DNA from: Polynucleobacter sp. IMCC 30228
GTDB taxonomy: Bacteria; Pseudomonadota; Gammaproteobacteria; Burkholderiales; Burkholderiaceae
Length of the DNA: 64,000 nt
Reading direction: 5' to 3'
Assembly: GCF_021395205.1 (NCBI RefSeq)
Contig: NZ_JAJVCS010000002.1
Span: forward strand, 124,001-188,000
Shown here piece by piece: positions 21,107-31,525 of the stretch; within the stretch, counting starts at the first letter, position 1; each line of letters starts with the position of its first letter. The notes beneath the pieces were generated by a model, which was not told the origin of the DNA, searched no databases, and saw nothing but the letters and a program-made list of their open reading frames with translations. Position numbers and translations under genes: made by a program.

Positions 21107-21928
21107 TCATAAAGTTTTATCCGATTTAATCGCTTGTAAGATCGTCGTGGCAATTTCTTCAATTGACTTGCTAGTAGTAGCAATCCAAGGAATTGATTCG
21201 CGGCGCATCATCGCCGTAGCCTCGTTAATTTCATAGCGACAGTTTTCTAACTTAGCATAATTACTTCCTGGACGCCTTTCATTACGAATTTCAGCGAGTC
21301 TTTCGGGATCAATCATCAAGCCAAAGATTTTTGATTGAAATGTGCGTAAATCTTGGGGTAATTTACCGCGCTCAAAATCTTCAGGAATGAGCGGGTAGTT
21401 AGCCGCTTTTAAGCCATATTGCATGGCTAGATACAGGCTCGTGGGGGTCTTGCCAACCCTGGAAACCCCCACCAAAATGACATCAGCAGAGGCTAAATTT
21501 TGATTTGATTGCCCATCGTCATGGGCGAGTGAATAATTGATGGCTTCTATACGATTTTTATATGCATCGGTATCGGCGTTGTGGTGTAAGCGATTAATGG
21601 CATGGGTCGATTTTTGGCCCAACAATTGTTCGAGCGGCGCAACAAAGGTTTGAAACATATCGAGCACCAAGCCTTCCGCTTTGGCCACAATGCTGTTCAT
21701 TTCAGGATTGACGAGGGTAGTGAAGATAATTGGCTTAAACCCCTTGTCTTGGCATGCCTGATTAATCGTTTCTAGAGCTTTATAGGCCTTTTCTGGGCTA
21801 TCTACGAAAGGAATGCGGATTTGCTTAAAGCTCAGCTCAAACTGCGCCAAAATCGACTGGCTAAAGTTTTCGGCCGTAATTCCCGTGCCGTCTGAGACGA
21901 TAAAAACGAGCCTAGTGGAGTTGGTCAT
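21107..21928 (-). CDS. ppsR: PEP synthase regulatory protein (bifunctional kinase/pyrophosphorylase)
   Basis: This DUF299 protein inactivates PEP synthase by ADP-dependent phosphorylation of a threonine beside the catalytic histidine and reactivates it by phosphorolysis. The 273 residues begin with [20 protein letters not shown] and carry a P-loop-like [15 protein letters not shown] near residues 153-167, followed by [15 protein letters not shown]. It is divergent from its target ppsA, with a palindrome in the 128-base gap, which supports the functional link. Confidence 0.95.
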   Translation of the reverse strand: MTNSTRLVFIVSDGTGITAENFSQSILAQFELSFKQIRIPFVDSPEKAYKALETINQACQDKGFKPIIFTTLVNPEMNSIVAKAEGLVLDMFQTFVAPLEQLLGQKSTHAINRLHHNADTDAYKNRIEAINYSLAHDDGQSNQNLASADVILVGVSRVGKTPTSLYLAMQYGLKAANYPLIPEDFERGKLPQDLRTFQSKIFGLMIDPERLAEIRNERRPGSNYAKLENCRYEINEATAMMRRESIPWIATTSKSIEEIATTILQAIKSDKTL

Positions 21929-21945
21929 AGTTTAAGGGTCAATTA

Positions 21946-21963
21946 GGTCAGTTTAGACTGACC
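21946..21963. promoter_or_regulatory. 18-base inverted repeat overlapping the presumed ppsA -35 region
   Basis: GGTCAGT, four bases (TTAG), then ACTGACC form a perfect 7-base inverted repeat in the divergent ppsR-ppsA gap, 17 bases from the ppsR ATG. CTGACC at 21958-21963, a -35-like hexamer, pairs with TACAAT at 21980-21985 at 16-base spacing. The placement is that of a possible operator. The regulator is unknown. Confidence 0.4.
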
Positions 21964-22056
21964 GAGGCAAGCGGGGTACTACAATAGCGATTAATGAAGT
22001 ATGCCGCATTTTTGCTGGCTGCTGAACCGCTTTCTTTATTTTTTGCGAGTGTATTT

Positions 22057-24447
22057 ATGTCCAACCAACCAACTGTAGCCCAGGCGGGCGATGCGTATGT
22101 ATTGCCTTTTGAACAACTAAGAATGACCGATGTTGAATCGGTTGGCGGTAAAAATGCCTCTTTAGGGGAAATGATTTCGCAACTAGCGAGTGCTGGCGTG
22201 CGAGTTCCAACTGGCTTTGCCACCACGGCTTTAGCTTTTCGTGATTTCTTACAGCACAATCAGTTAACTGAGCGTATTCAACAGCGTTTAGTCAATCTAA
22301 ACATTGACGATGTACGTGCTTTAGCGCAAGCGGGGGCGGAAATTCGCCGTTGGATTGAAGAAGCGCCGTTTCAGCCTCGTCTTGAACAGGAAATTCGCCG
22401 AGCGTTTGCTCAGCTAGACGCCTCAGGCCAAGGATCGTTTGCGGTGCGCTCATCAGCAACAGCCGAGGATTTGCCTGACGCCTCGTTTGCGGGTCAGCAA
22501 GAAACTTTTCTGAATGTGGCGGGTATTGAGGATGTTTTACAGAAGATCCGCATTGTTTTTGCTTCTTTGTACAACGATCGCGCTATTTCGTATCGGGTAC
22601 ATAAGGGCTTTGCTCATGCTGAAGTTGCTTTATCGGCCGGCATCCAGCGTATGGTGCGCTCTGATTTAGGCGCAGCTGGAGTGATGTTTACACTAGATAC
22701 TGAATCGGGATTTCCGGATGTCGTGTTTATTACCTCAAGTTATGGCTTGGGTGAAACAGTAGTGCAGGGCGCAGTCAATCCGGATGAGTTTTATGTTTTC
22801 AAAACTACTTTAGCCCAGAATAAAAGCGCCATTATTCGCCGCTCGCTCGGGTCTAAATTAATTCAAATGGAATTTGCCCCTGCTGGCTCTGCAGAGCGGG
22901 TCATTACCACCGATGTTGCTCCCGAAAAACGCAATCGCTTTTCTTTGGAAGACGCCGATATTACAGAGCTTGCCAAGTTTGCCGTGATTATTGAAAAACA
23001 TTATGGTAGGCCGATGGATATCGAGTGGGGTAAAGACGGTAAAGATGGCCTGTTATATATTTTGCAGGCGCGTCCAGAGACCGTGAAGAGTCAGGCCATT
23101 GGTCAATTAGAGATGCGCTATAAGTTAAAAGGCAGTTCAAAGGTATTGGCGAAGGGTCGAGCAATTGGCCAAAAAATTGGCGCTGGACCAGTACGTATTA
23201 TTCGCGATGCAAACGAAATGGATCGAGTGCAACCCGGCGATGTTTTAGTAGCGGATATGACCGACCCCAACTGGGAGCCCGTGATGAAACGAGCGGCTGC
23301 CATTATTACCAATCGCGGTGGCCGTACTTGCCATGCCGCTATCATTGCCCGCGAGTTAGGTGTGCCAGCCGTTGTGGGTTGCGGTGATGCGACCGACGTA
23401 TTACAAGAAGGCGCGGTGGTAACGGTTTCTTGCGCGGAAGGTGATGAAGGGCATATTTATGACGGTCTGATTGAAACCGAGATAACTGAAATATCACGCG
23501 GAGAATTGCCAGAGATACCCGTAAAAATAACGATGAATATTGGTAATCCGCAATTGGCTTTTGATTTTTGCCAAATTCCGAATAGTGGTGTTGGTTTAGC
23601 GCGGCTCGAATTTATTATTAATAATTACATTGGCGTGCATCCCCGAGCGGTTTTAGAGTATCCGAATATCGACCCCGACTTAAAGCGCGCAGTAGAAAGT
23701 GTCGCGCGCGGTTATGCCAGTCCACGGGCATTTTATGAGGATAAATTGGTCGAAGGGGTCGCAACAATTGCTGCTGCTTTTTATCCTAAATCGGTCATTG
23801 TGCGCTTATCCGACTTTAAATCGAATGAGTATAAGAAACTGATTGGTGGATCGCGTTATGAACCTGACGAAGAAAATCCGATGCTCGGTTTTCGTGGTGC
23901 TTCGCGCTATGTGTCTGCCGATTTTGGTGAGGCCTTTGCTTTGGAATGTGTAGCCCTGAAACGCGTTCGTGAAAACATGGGCTTAGATAATGTTGAAATT
24001 ATGGTGCCCTTTGTGCGCACCACCAAACAGGCTGAGCGCGTTATTGACATGATGGCTAAGCTGGGCCTACGGCGAGGGGAAAACGGCCTGCGCTTAATAA
24101 TGATGTGTGAGGTGCCGTCGAATGCAATTTTGGCAGATGAATTTCTGACCTATTTTGATGGTTTTTCGATTGGCTCGAATGATCTGACACAACTCACGCT
24201 TGGCTTAGACCGCGACTCAGGAATGGAGCTCTTGGCGATTGATTTTGATGAGCGCGACCCAGCAGTGACCTTCATGATTGAGCGCGCTATAGACGCCTGT
24301 TGCAAGCAAAATAAATATGTTGGTATTTGTGGTCAAGGACCCTCTGACCATCCTGATTTTGCTAAGTGGTTAGTGGAAAAGGGTATTACCTCAATTTCCT
24401 TGAACCCCGATAGCGTAGTGCAAACTTGGGAAATGTTGGCGAAATAA
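22057..24447 (+). CDS. ppsA: Phosphoenolpyruvate synthase
   Basis: PpsA converts pyruvate and ATP to PEP, AMP and phosphate for gluconeogenesis. The protein has an N-terminal ATP-grasp domain ([34 protein letters not shown]). The swivelling phosphohistidine domain has [20 protein letters not shown] near residue 428, and the C-terminal PEP-binding domain has [17 protein letters not shown] and the catalytic Cys in [12 protein letters not shown] chose the ATG at 22057, giving 796 residues, near family length. An in-frame ATG at 21994 would leave almost no leader after the candidate -10 at 21980-21985. Confidence 0.97.
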   Translation: MSNQPTVAQAGDAYVLPFEQLRMTDVESVGGKNASLGEMISQLASAGVRVPTGFATTALAFRDFLQHNQLTERIQQRLVNLNIDDVRALAQAGAEIRRWIEEAPFQPRLEQEIRRAFAQLDASGQGSFAVRSSATAEDLPDASFAGQQETFLNVAGIEDVLQKIRIVFASLYNDRAISYRVHKGFAHAEVALSAGIQRMVRSDLGAAGVMFTLDTESGFPDVVFITSSYGLGETVVQGAVNPDEFYVFKTTLAQNKSAIIRRSLGSKLIQMEFAPAGSAERVITTDVAPEKRNRFSLEDADITELAKFAVIIEKHYGRPMDIEWGKDGKDGLLYILQARPETVKSQAIGQLEMRYKLKGSSKVLAKGRAIGQKIGAGPVRIIRDANEMDRVQPGDVLVADMTDPNWEPVMKRAAAIITNRGGRTCHAAIIARELGVPAVVGCGDATDVLQEGAVVTVSCAEGDEGHIYDGLIETEITEISRGELPEIPVKITMNIGNPQLAFDFCQIPNSGVGLARLEFIINNYIGVHPRAVLEYPNIDPDLKRAVESVARGYASPRAFYEDKLVEGVATIAAAFYPKSVIVRLSDFKSNEYKKLIGGSRYEPDEENPMLGFRGASRYVSADFGEAFALECVALKRVRENMGLDNVEIMVPFVRTTKQAERVIDMMAKLGLRRGENGLRLIMMCEVPSNAILADEFLTYFDGFSIGSNDLTQLTLGLDRDSGMELLAIDFDERDPAVTFMIERAIDACCKQNKYVGICGQGPSDHPDFAKWLVEKGITSISLNPDSVVQTWEMLAK

Positions 24448-24488
24448 GCGAGATTAAAGCGCGCGGGCGAAGTAGTTTGCTAAAAAGT

Positions 24489-25331
24489 TTATTTTTTATG
24501 GCTCTGGCGCTTTGGTTTCGTAGCGGACTTCTTTTTATTTTCATGCTCAATGGGTACCGCGCCAAGCTCTTTTGAGCTCGACATAATGGCTGTACCTCGG
24601 CGTGAACTATTCCAACTGGGTTCCGGTATTTCCATAAAAGCGGCACGTAATTTTTGTCCCCAGACCTGATGAATCATTTGGTAGTAAGGGTTACTTTCGT
24701 CAATCGTCACCAGTTTGCTGGGATGAAACGAGTTGGTTTCATAAACTAGTAAATCGAGGGGTAAACCAACCGAGATATTGCTTTTGAGAGTGGAATCCAT
24801 CGAAATTAAAGCGCATTTTGTCGCCAGATTTAAAGGAGTTTGAAAATTGACAACCCGATCTAATATGGGTTTGCCATATTTTGATTCGCCAATTTGGAAA
24901 TAACAATTCTCGGGTGTAGCCTCAATAAAATTACCCGCTGAATAAACATTAAATAGCCGTGGATTTTCACCGCGTACTTGACCACCAAAAATGAGATTGC
25001 AATTAAAGTCAATACCTGCTTTTTTAAGTGCTTCAAAATCACGTTCATACACTTTTTTAATGGCGTCACCAACAACTTCAGCTGCTTCATGTGCATTGGC
25101 AGCGTTCCATAAATTTTTCCCACTGAGTAATTTTCCTTGCAGTAGAATTTCTTTTACAGCTTGAGTAATAGCTAAATTTCCAGAGCTCATCAGGGCAAAG
25201 AAACGATCTTTATCTTTTTGAAATAAGGTCATTTTGCGGAAGATGCCAATTTGATCAACACCCGCGTTCGTACGGGTATCAGCTAAAAAAACCAAGCCAT
25301 TTTTTAGGCAAAGGCCAACGCAATAGGTCAT
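24489..25331 (-). CDS. Anbu proteasome-related N-terminal-nucleophile peptidase
   Basis: This is the Anbu family (ancestral beta subunit, COG3484), a relative of 20S proteasome beta subunits and HslV. The chain starts MTYCVGL; loss of Met would expose Thr as the nucleophile. Asp in LADTRTNAG falls at position 17 after the Thr and Lys in FRKMTLF at 32, matching the proteasome Thr/Asp/Lys triad. At 280 residues it is somewhat longer than I expect, because of a Lys-rich tail (HENKKKSATKPKRQSHKK). It is the last gene of a four-gene operon with transglutaminase-like, alpha-E and ATP-grasp proteins, the known genomic partners of Anbu. Natural substrate unknown. Confidence 0.9.
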   Translation of the reverse strand: MTYCVGLCLKNGLVFLADTRTNAGVDQIGIFRKMTLFQKDKDRFFALMSSGNLAITQAVKEILLQGKLLSGKNLWNAANAHEAAEVVGDAIKKVYERDFEALKKAGIDFNCNLIFGGQVRGENPRLFNVYSAGNFIEATPENCYFQIGESKYGKPILDRVVNFQTPLNLATKCALISMDSTLKSNISVGLPLDLLVYETNSFHPSKLVTIDESNPYYQMIHQVWGQKLRAAFMEIPEPSWNSSRRGTAIMSSSKELGAVPIEHENKKKSATKPKRQSHKK

Positions 25332-25362
25332 GGCAAGAATCCATTCTTCATAAAAATAGTTA

Positions 25363-26160
25363 CTAGGATAATTGATGGATAGAAATAGTCGCGGTCAGTT
25401 CTTCTTCGCCACCCCCAGAGCGAACCCCTTTTACGGGCGCGGCTGAATAGTAATCTCGCCCCACGGCCAGGCGAATATGGCGCGCATCAGTAAAACAGGC
25501 ATGGGTAGTATCTACACTAATCCAATGACCGCGCTCAATGTCAATACAAGCATCAATCCAAGCATGGCTGGCTAAATCGGGTGAGTCTTCAGTAAAGAAA
25601 TAACCACTTACATAGCGAGCTGGAATGTGGCTGGCACGACAGAGGCCCAAGAGTATATGGCTGTGATCTTGACAGACCCCAGATTTTAAGGCGAATGATT
25701 GCGCTGCTAAACTAGCAAAATTGGTTGAGCCAGGAATATATGCAATGGCTTGCTGTACGGCCGTGGCTAAGTTTAGAATAGCATCAGGCTGATTATTTTT
25801 TGGTAAGTCGGCGGCAAAAAAATCGAGCATGTCTGCAGTGGGTTCGGTAAGGCGGGTCTGTTGTAATAAATAATAAGGCGAAACCGTTTTGCTTGAATCG
25901 ATAAATTCATAGGCTGCACTCGTTTTAACAATTCCTTCAGCTTCAATCATCATTGCAGTATAAGGATTATCTTGCACAAAGGTACTGCAGGTATTTTGAA
26001 AGGCATCAATTGACAGATTGGCTTTAATGGGCGTCTGAATGCACCATTTTTCAACGTCTTGCCCAGCAGTTGTAGTGGGGGTTAAGCGTAACTCTTGAAT
26101 TGAGTAACGGACTGGCAATTCATAATGGTACTCGGTACGGTGAATAATTTTTAATTGCAT
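25363..26160 (-). CDS. Transglutaminase-like cysteine peptidase of the Anbu operon
   Basis: The 265-residue protein has the bacterial transglutaminase-like N-terminal beta region (IIHRTEYHYELPVRYS) followed by the papain-like core. The presumed triad is Cys163 in GVCQDHSHIL, His199 in LASHAWID and Asp217 in WISVDTTH. Such proteins cleave or transfer amide bonds. It is third in the operon, 21 bases after the alpha-E gene and 31 before anbu. In this conserved context it is thought to process or remove peptides made by the ATP-grasp partner; this role is inferred from gene neighbourhood, not shown. Confidence 0.88.
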   Translation of the reverse strand: MQLKIIHRTEYHYELPVRYSIQELRLTPTTTAGQDVEKWCIQTPIKANLSIDAFQNTCSTFVQDNPYTAMMIEAEGIVKTSAAYEFIDSSKTVSPYYLLQQTRLTEPTADMLDFFAADLPKNNQPDAILNLATAVQQAIAYIPGSTNFASLAAQSFALKSGVCQDHSHILLGLCRASHIPARYVSGYFFTEDSPDLASHAWIDACIDIERGHWISVDTTHACFTDARHIRLAVGRDYYSAAPVKGVRSGGGEEELTATISIHQLS

Positions 26161-26181
26161 GAATTGGGCGGTAAAGGGTGG

Positions 26182-27159
26182 TTAAGCAACAGCTAGGGGT
26201 ATTAAGAAGGTATTACTAAAATCATCGGCAATATGATTAATGCGCGCTAAGAAAACTTCCATAAATTCTTCGAGACCCTGACTAAAGACCTCATCGATAT
26301 CGGAAAATTCAAGGCTGGCTTTTAGTTTGCCAAGCAGACGTTCGATTTCCCTTGAGTCTTGATTGCGTACAGCAGCCATTAAGGGGATTAACTCATTGAC
26401 ACAAGAAACTAGCGAACGCGGCATTTGTGGGTTAAAAATTAATAGTTCTGCAACTTTTTTAGGGGTGATTTGATCTGAATAAATTTGCCGATAAATTTCA
26501 AATGCAGATACCGAGCGCAGTAGTGAGGCCCAATGATAAAAATCAAAGAAGCTATCGCCTGATTCTTCTTCTAATTCTTTTTTCGTTGGTATTTGCTTTA
26601 AATTTTCTTGAATCTCATATTTTGTTTCCAAGATGCGCGCAGTATTATCAGCGCGCTCGATTAAAGTGCCAATACCTAAAAAATATAAAGCTTCATTTTT
26701 TAACATTGTGCCTTGAATCACGCCACGCACTAAATGACAGCGGTGCTTAACCCAATCTAAAAAGCGACTATGGTCTGAGCGCTCGCGATTCACTAAGATG
26801 GTTTGTAGTTCAAGCCAAGTAGTATTTTGTGTTTCCCATACCTCGGAGGTGATGCGGCCGCGAATCACGCGAGCATTTTCACGGGCAGAATATAGGCAAG
26901 AAACAATACTAGATGGGTTAGTATTTTCATAAATCATGAAGTCAAGCACGTTATGACGATTGATGGCGTCATATTTACTGCCAAAATCATCTTCTAATTT
27001 CGAAATCGTCAAGAGTTTTTTCCAGCTTTGCTCGAGAAATTGTTCTGGCTGGGGAAGTAAAGACGTTTGATGACTAACGTCGAGCATGCGTGCCGTATTT
27101 TCAGCGCGCTCGGTATAACGTGCCATCCAATAGAGGCAATCGGCGGTACGACTTAACAT
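26182..27159 (-). CDS. Alpha-E domain protein (DUF403)
   Basis: This 325-residue all-helical protein opens with the family signature LSRTADCLYWMARYTERAEN and has internal RADNTARILETKYE. No catalytic motif is evident; the family nearly always accompanies circularly permuted ATP-grasp and transglutaminase-like genes. It starts seven bases after the ATP-grasp stop, so it is co-translated. A scaffold or substrate-presenting role in the amidoligase system is inferred. Confidence 0.9.
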   Translation of the reverse strand: MLSRTADCLYWMARYTERAENTARMLDVSHQTSLLPQPEQFLEQSWKKLLTISKLEDDFGSKYDAINRHNVLDFMIYENTNPSSIVSCLYSARENARVIRGRITSEVWETQNTTWLELQTILVNRERSDHSRFLDWVKHRCHLVRGVIQGTMLKNEALYFLGIGTLIERADNTARILETKYEIQENLKQIPTKKELEEESGDSFFDFYHWASLLRSVSAFEIYRQIYSDQITPKKVAELLIFNPQMPRSLVSCVNELIPLMAAVRNQDSREIERLLGKLKASLEFSDIDEVFSQGLEEFMEVFLARINHIADDFSNTFLIPLAVA

Positions 27160-27166
27160 GATTGCC

Positions 27167-28579
27167 TCATTTTTCTAGGACCCAGGTATCTTTTGTGCCG
27201 CCACCTTGAGACGAATTAACCACTAATGAGCCTTCTTTCAGGGCCACTCGGGTAAGCCCGCCCGGTACCATCTTCACCGTTTTACCTGAAAGCACAAAAG
27301 GGCGTAAATCAATATGGCGGGGCGCAATACCCGATTCCACAAAAGTTGGGCAGGTTGATAAGGCTAAGGTAGGTTGTGCAATATATTTTTCTGGGTTGGC
27401 TTTTAAGTGGACGCGGAAACTTTCTATCTCAGCTTTGCTGGCGGCTGGTCCTACCAACATGCCATAGCCGCCTGCACCATGCGTTTCTTTGACCACCAAC
27501 TCGCTTAAGTGTGCCAAGGTGTAAGCCAGATCTTCTGGTTTACGGCATTGAAAAGTAGGGACGTTATTGAGGATGGGTTTTTCACCTAAATAGAACTGAA
27601 TCATTTCCGGTACATAGGGGTAAATCGATTTATCATCAGCTACGCCTGTGCCTATAGCATTAGCCAAGGTCACATTACCCGCTCGGTAGGCCGAGAGGAG
27701 ACCAGCAACACCGAGTGTGGAATCAGAGCGAAAAGCCAGAGGGTCTAAAAAGTCATCATCAATGCGTCGATAAATGACATCAACTCGTTCGGGGCCTTGG
27801 GTAGTGCGCATGAAGACCTGCTCATTTTTCACATACAAGTCTTTGCCTTCAACCAATTCAACCCCCATTTGTAAGGCTAAATAGGTATGTTCAAAGTAAG
27901 CTGAGTTGTACATCCCTGGAGTTAACACAACCACATTGGGTTTTTTAACCTCGCTGGGTTTTACTGACTTCAGACACTCCAATAAAAGGTCGGGGTAATG
28001 CTCTACGGGTGCAATGCGTTGCTCTTGAAACAAGTCGGGAAATAAGCGCATCATCATTTTGCGATCTTCCACCATATATGAGACACCAGATGGCACGCGT
28101 AAGTTATCTTCTAATACATAAAACTCCCCTGCACCTGCACGCACAATATCAATTCCCGCAATTTGCGCGTAGATGTCGCGCGGCACATCTACATTGCGCA
28201 TCTCGGGACGGTATTGGGCATTATTAAAAATTTGCTCGGCGGGCACAATGCCCGCTTTAATAATGGCTTCTGCATGATAAATATCAGAGATAAAACAGTT
28301 TAAGGCTTGAACCCGTTGACGCAGCCCAGCTTCAAGCTGAGCCCATTCTTGAGCGCTAAATATCCGCGGAATTTGATCGAATGGAATCGTGCGTTCTGCG
28401 CCCAAGTCATCACCATAAACAGCAAAGGTAATTCCCACTCGTCGAAAAATCAGTTCCGCCTCAGCGCGCTTCAGACCCATAAGGGTATCGCTTTGCTGCT
28501 TTAGCCAGCGATGAAAGGTGCGGTAATGGGGCCGCGCTTTACCTGCCTCGTTGAGCATTTCGTCGTATGGCAAGTTCAT
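27167..28579 (-). CDS. Circularly permuted ATP-grasp amidoligase-like protein
   Basis: The 470 residues carry the circularly permuted ATP-grasp type 2 architecture (DUF404/DUF407). N-terminal features include QRVQALNCFISDIYHAEAII, EFYVLEDNLRVPSGVSYMVE and VVLTPGMYNSAYFEHTYLA. The glycine-rich VVKETHGAGGYGMLVGP and LRPFVLSGKTVKMVPGGL follow near the C-terminus. The fold joins a carboxylate to an amine using ATP, so a peptide-bond-forming tagging or small-peptide synthase activity is likely. It is the first gene of the Anbu operon. The 147 bases upstream, between it and smpB, hold several palindromes. Confidence 0.9.
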   Translation of the reverse strand: MNLPYDEMLNEAGKARPHYRTFHRWLKQQSDTLMGLKRAEAELIFRRVGITFAVYGDDLGAERTIPFDQIPRIFSAQEWAQLEAGLRQRVQALNCFISDIYHAEAIIKAGIVPAEQIFNNAQYRPEMRNVDVPRDIYAQIAGIDIVRAGAGEFYVLEDNLRVPSGVSYMVEDRKMMMRLFPDLFQEQRIAPVEHYPDLLLECLKSVKPSEVKKPNVVVLTPGMYNSAYFEHTYLALQMGVELVEGKDLYVKNEQVFMRTTQGPERVDVIYRRIDDDFLDPLAFRSDSTLGVAGLLSAYRAGNVTLANAIGTGVADDKSIYPYVPEMIQFYLGEKPILNNVPTFQCRKPEDLAYTLAHLSELVVKETHGAGGYGMLVGPAASKAEIESFRVHLKANPEKYIAQPTLALSTCPTFVESGIAPRHIDLRPFVLSGKTVKMVPGGLTRVALKEGSLVVNSSQGGGTKDTWVLEK

Positions 28580-28634
28580 CGCTATAAGTTAAATCACCTT
28601 AGGGTACTTCAGGGGCGAACGGGGAGGTTCGATG

Positions 28635-28660
28635 GTGCATTAATGCACAAATTTGGTGCT
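28635..28660. promoter_or_regulatory. Palindrome and NtrC-like sequence upstream of the Anbu operon
   Basis: GTGCATTAATGCAC at 28635-28648 is a perfect 14-base palindrome. Overlapping it, TGCACAAATTTGGTGCT at 28644-28660 matches the NtrC enhancer pattern TGCACC-N4-TGGTGCA at 11 of 13 specified bases. The site centre is about 73 bases upstream of the ATP-grasp ATG. I saw no sigma-54 GG-N10-GC promoter between them, so function is uncertain. Confidence 0.35.
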
Positions 28661-28669
28661 AAAAGAAAC

Positions 28670-28683
28670 TTTTTAGCTAAAAA
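28670..28683. repeat. Perfect 14-base AT-rich palindrome downstream of smpB
   Basis: TTTTTAGCTAAAAA is self-complementary. On the minus strand, AACGGC just after the smpB stop can pair with GCCGTT about 30 bases on, which runs into this T-rich palindrome. It could be a weak smpB terminator or part of the Anbu operon promoter region. Confidence 0.3.
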
Positions 28684-28726
28684 CGGCTTATTTTTAAAGG
28701 CAGCTCCAGCGAAAAGTGCCGTTAGC

Positions 28727-29176
28727 TTAAGACAGGTCGCCGCGGGCAATGCGGGCTTTTTCTCGCTCCCAATCACGTTCTTTTTCGGTAGCGCGTTTGT
28801 CATGTTGTTTTTTCCCTTTAGCTAAGCCAATCTCGCATTTCACATTGCCTTTCGAGAAATGCAGGTTAATGGGTACAAGGGTATACCCCTTTTGATCGAC
28901 CTTGCCAATGAGTTTGCGAATTTCAAGGGCATTAAGGAGTAATTTACGGGTACGCGTGGGGTCAGCTAGTACATGAGTCGAAGTGGAGCTAAGCGGGCTA
29001 ATATGTGCGCCAATGAGGAATAGTTCAGCCTTGCGGATTACCACATACGCCTCTTTAATTTGTGCCCGGCCTGCGCGAATGGCTTTCACCTCCCAGCCCT
29101 CTAAGGCGAGTCCAGCTTCGCAGCGTTCCTCGATAAAATAATCAAAGAAGGCTTTTTTGTTATCAACGATACTCAT
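28727..29176 (-). CDS. smpB: SsrA-binding protein SmpB
   Basis: SmpB binds tmRNA and delivers it to stalled ribosomes for trans-translation. The 149 residues show the OB-fold signature with [20 protein letters not shown] and [22 protein letters not shown]. They end with the basic [17 protein letters not shown] tail that mimics mRNA in the decoding centre. It is divergent from ratA with a 29-base gap, an arrangement conserved in many proteobacteria. Confidence 0.98.
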   Translation of the reverse strand: MSIVDNKKAFFDYFIEERCEAGLALEGWEVKAIRAGRAQIKEAYVVIRKAELFLIGAHISPLSSTSTHVLADPTRTRKLLLNALEIRKLIGKVDQKGYTLVPINLHFSKGNVKCEIGLAKGKKQHDKRATEKERDWEREKARIARGDLS

Positions 29177-29205
29177 GGTTTATATAGTAATTTTCTGACT
29201 TAATT

Positions 29206-29637
29206 ATGGCAGACGTCTACAAGACCGTTTTAATTAACCAATCCGTTGAACGGATGTTCGATTTAGTGACCGATGTGGCGCGTTACCCTGAATTTCTGCC
29301 ATGGTGTGGCGGCGTAGAGATTTTTGAACAGTCTGAAACAATTTTAGACGCCAAAATACACATTCATTTTAAAGGCATTAATCAATACTTCCATACGCGC
29401 AATGTGAATCATCGCCCCGAAACCATTGATATGGTTTTTGTCGATGGACCGTTTCGGCATTTTTCAGGTCAGTGGAACTTTATTGCCTTGCGCGAAGATG
29501 CGTGCAAAGTAGAGTTTAAGTTGCATTGGGAATTTAAAAATGCCTTGCTCGATAAAATTATTGGCCCCGTCTTTGCCCATATTGCTGGTACGTTTGTCGA
29601 TCGCTTTGTCACCCGAGCTGAAAGCTTATATGGCTAA
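29206..29637 (+). CDS. ratA: RatA/Coq10-type START domain protein
   Basis: This 143-residue protein has a START/polyketide-cyclase fold with the family motif VTDVARYPEFLPWCGGVEI. In E. coli the homologue was named RatA, a proposed inhibitor of 70S ribosome assembly; Coq10 relatives bind ubiquinone and help respiration. Which role applies cannot be told from sequence. It overlaps rnfH by eight bases and faces smpB, the usual neighbourhood. Confidence 0.9.
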   Translation: MADVYKTVLINQSVERMFDLVTDVARYPEFLPWCGGVEIFEQSETILDAKIHIHFKGINQYFHTRNVNHRPETIDMVFVDGPFRHFSGQWNFIALREDACKVEFKLHWEFKNALLDKIIGPVFAHIAGTFVDRFVTRAESLYG

Positions 29638-30013
29638 AGGCTTGAATTTGTGGCTTTGCGACGCCCGCGCAAGCGCTAGTTTGCAAAGGGGCGATGCCTC
29701 ACCGATCATTACTCCTTTGTATTTACCCCTGCCAAGTGGCGCGGTGGCCACCATTGGAATGGCCTTAATGCGTGCCGGGATTGCTAGTGGGCCCACTGAT
29801 CCAGCCTTTAGTCGAAAGGGTTGTATTGGGGTCTTTGGCAAGCGCAAAGACTGGCTTAGCCCTATTTATGAAGGTGATCGAATTGAGTTATATGGCCCCT
29901 TATTGATTGATCCGAAGGCAGTGCGGCGTAAAAAAGCCAATCAAAACCGGGATAGTGAATTAAAGGCCAGTGCCCTGGCTCGTCAGGCCCGTCGCAAGGC
30001 GAAGCAGCGATAA
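29630..30013 (+). CDS. RnfH/RatB family ubiquitin-fold protein
   Basis: A small beta-grasp protein of the RnfH (UPF0125) family, about 127 residues. I chose the ATG at 29630, which overlaps the ratA stop by eight bases and gives the start AKGLNLWLCDARASASL. Upstream in-frame starts inside ratA give no family similarity. The signature GCIGVFGKRKDWLSPIYEGD and EFYGPL-like ELYGPLLIDPKAVRRKKA are present. Its role is unknown; it is almost always paired with RatA. Confidence 0.88.
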   Translation: MAKGLNLWLCDARASASLQRGDASPIITPLYLPLPSGAVATIGMALMRAGIASGPTDPAFSRKGCIGVFGKRKDWLSPIYEGDRIELYGPLLIDPKAVRRKKANQNRDSELKASALARQARRKAKQR

Positions 30014-30038
30014 GTCTATAATCTGATTTTGCGACTAG

Positions 30039-31514
<1,476 letters not shown>

Positions 31515-31525
31515 ACGATATCGCT

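Noticed and set aside
29206..30013. ratA-rnfH as a toxin-antitoxin module
   Set aside because: The pair is a conserved chromosomal neighbour of smpB, and RnfH shows no antitoxin features; the toxin label comes from one homologue only.
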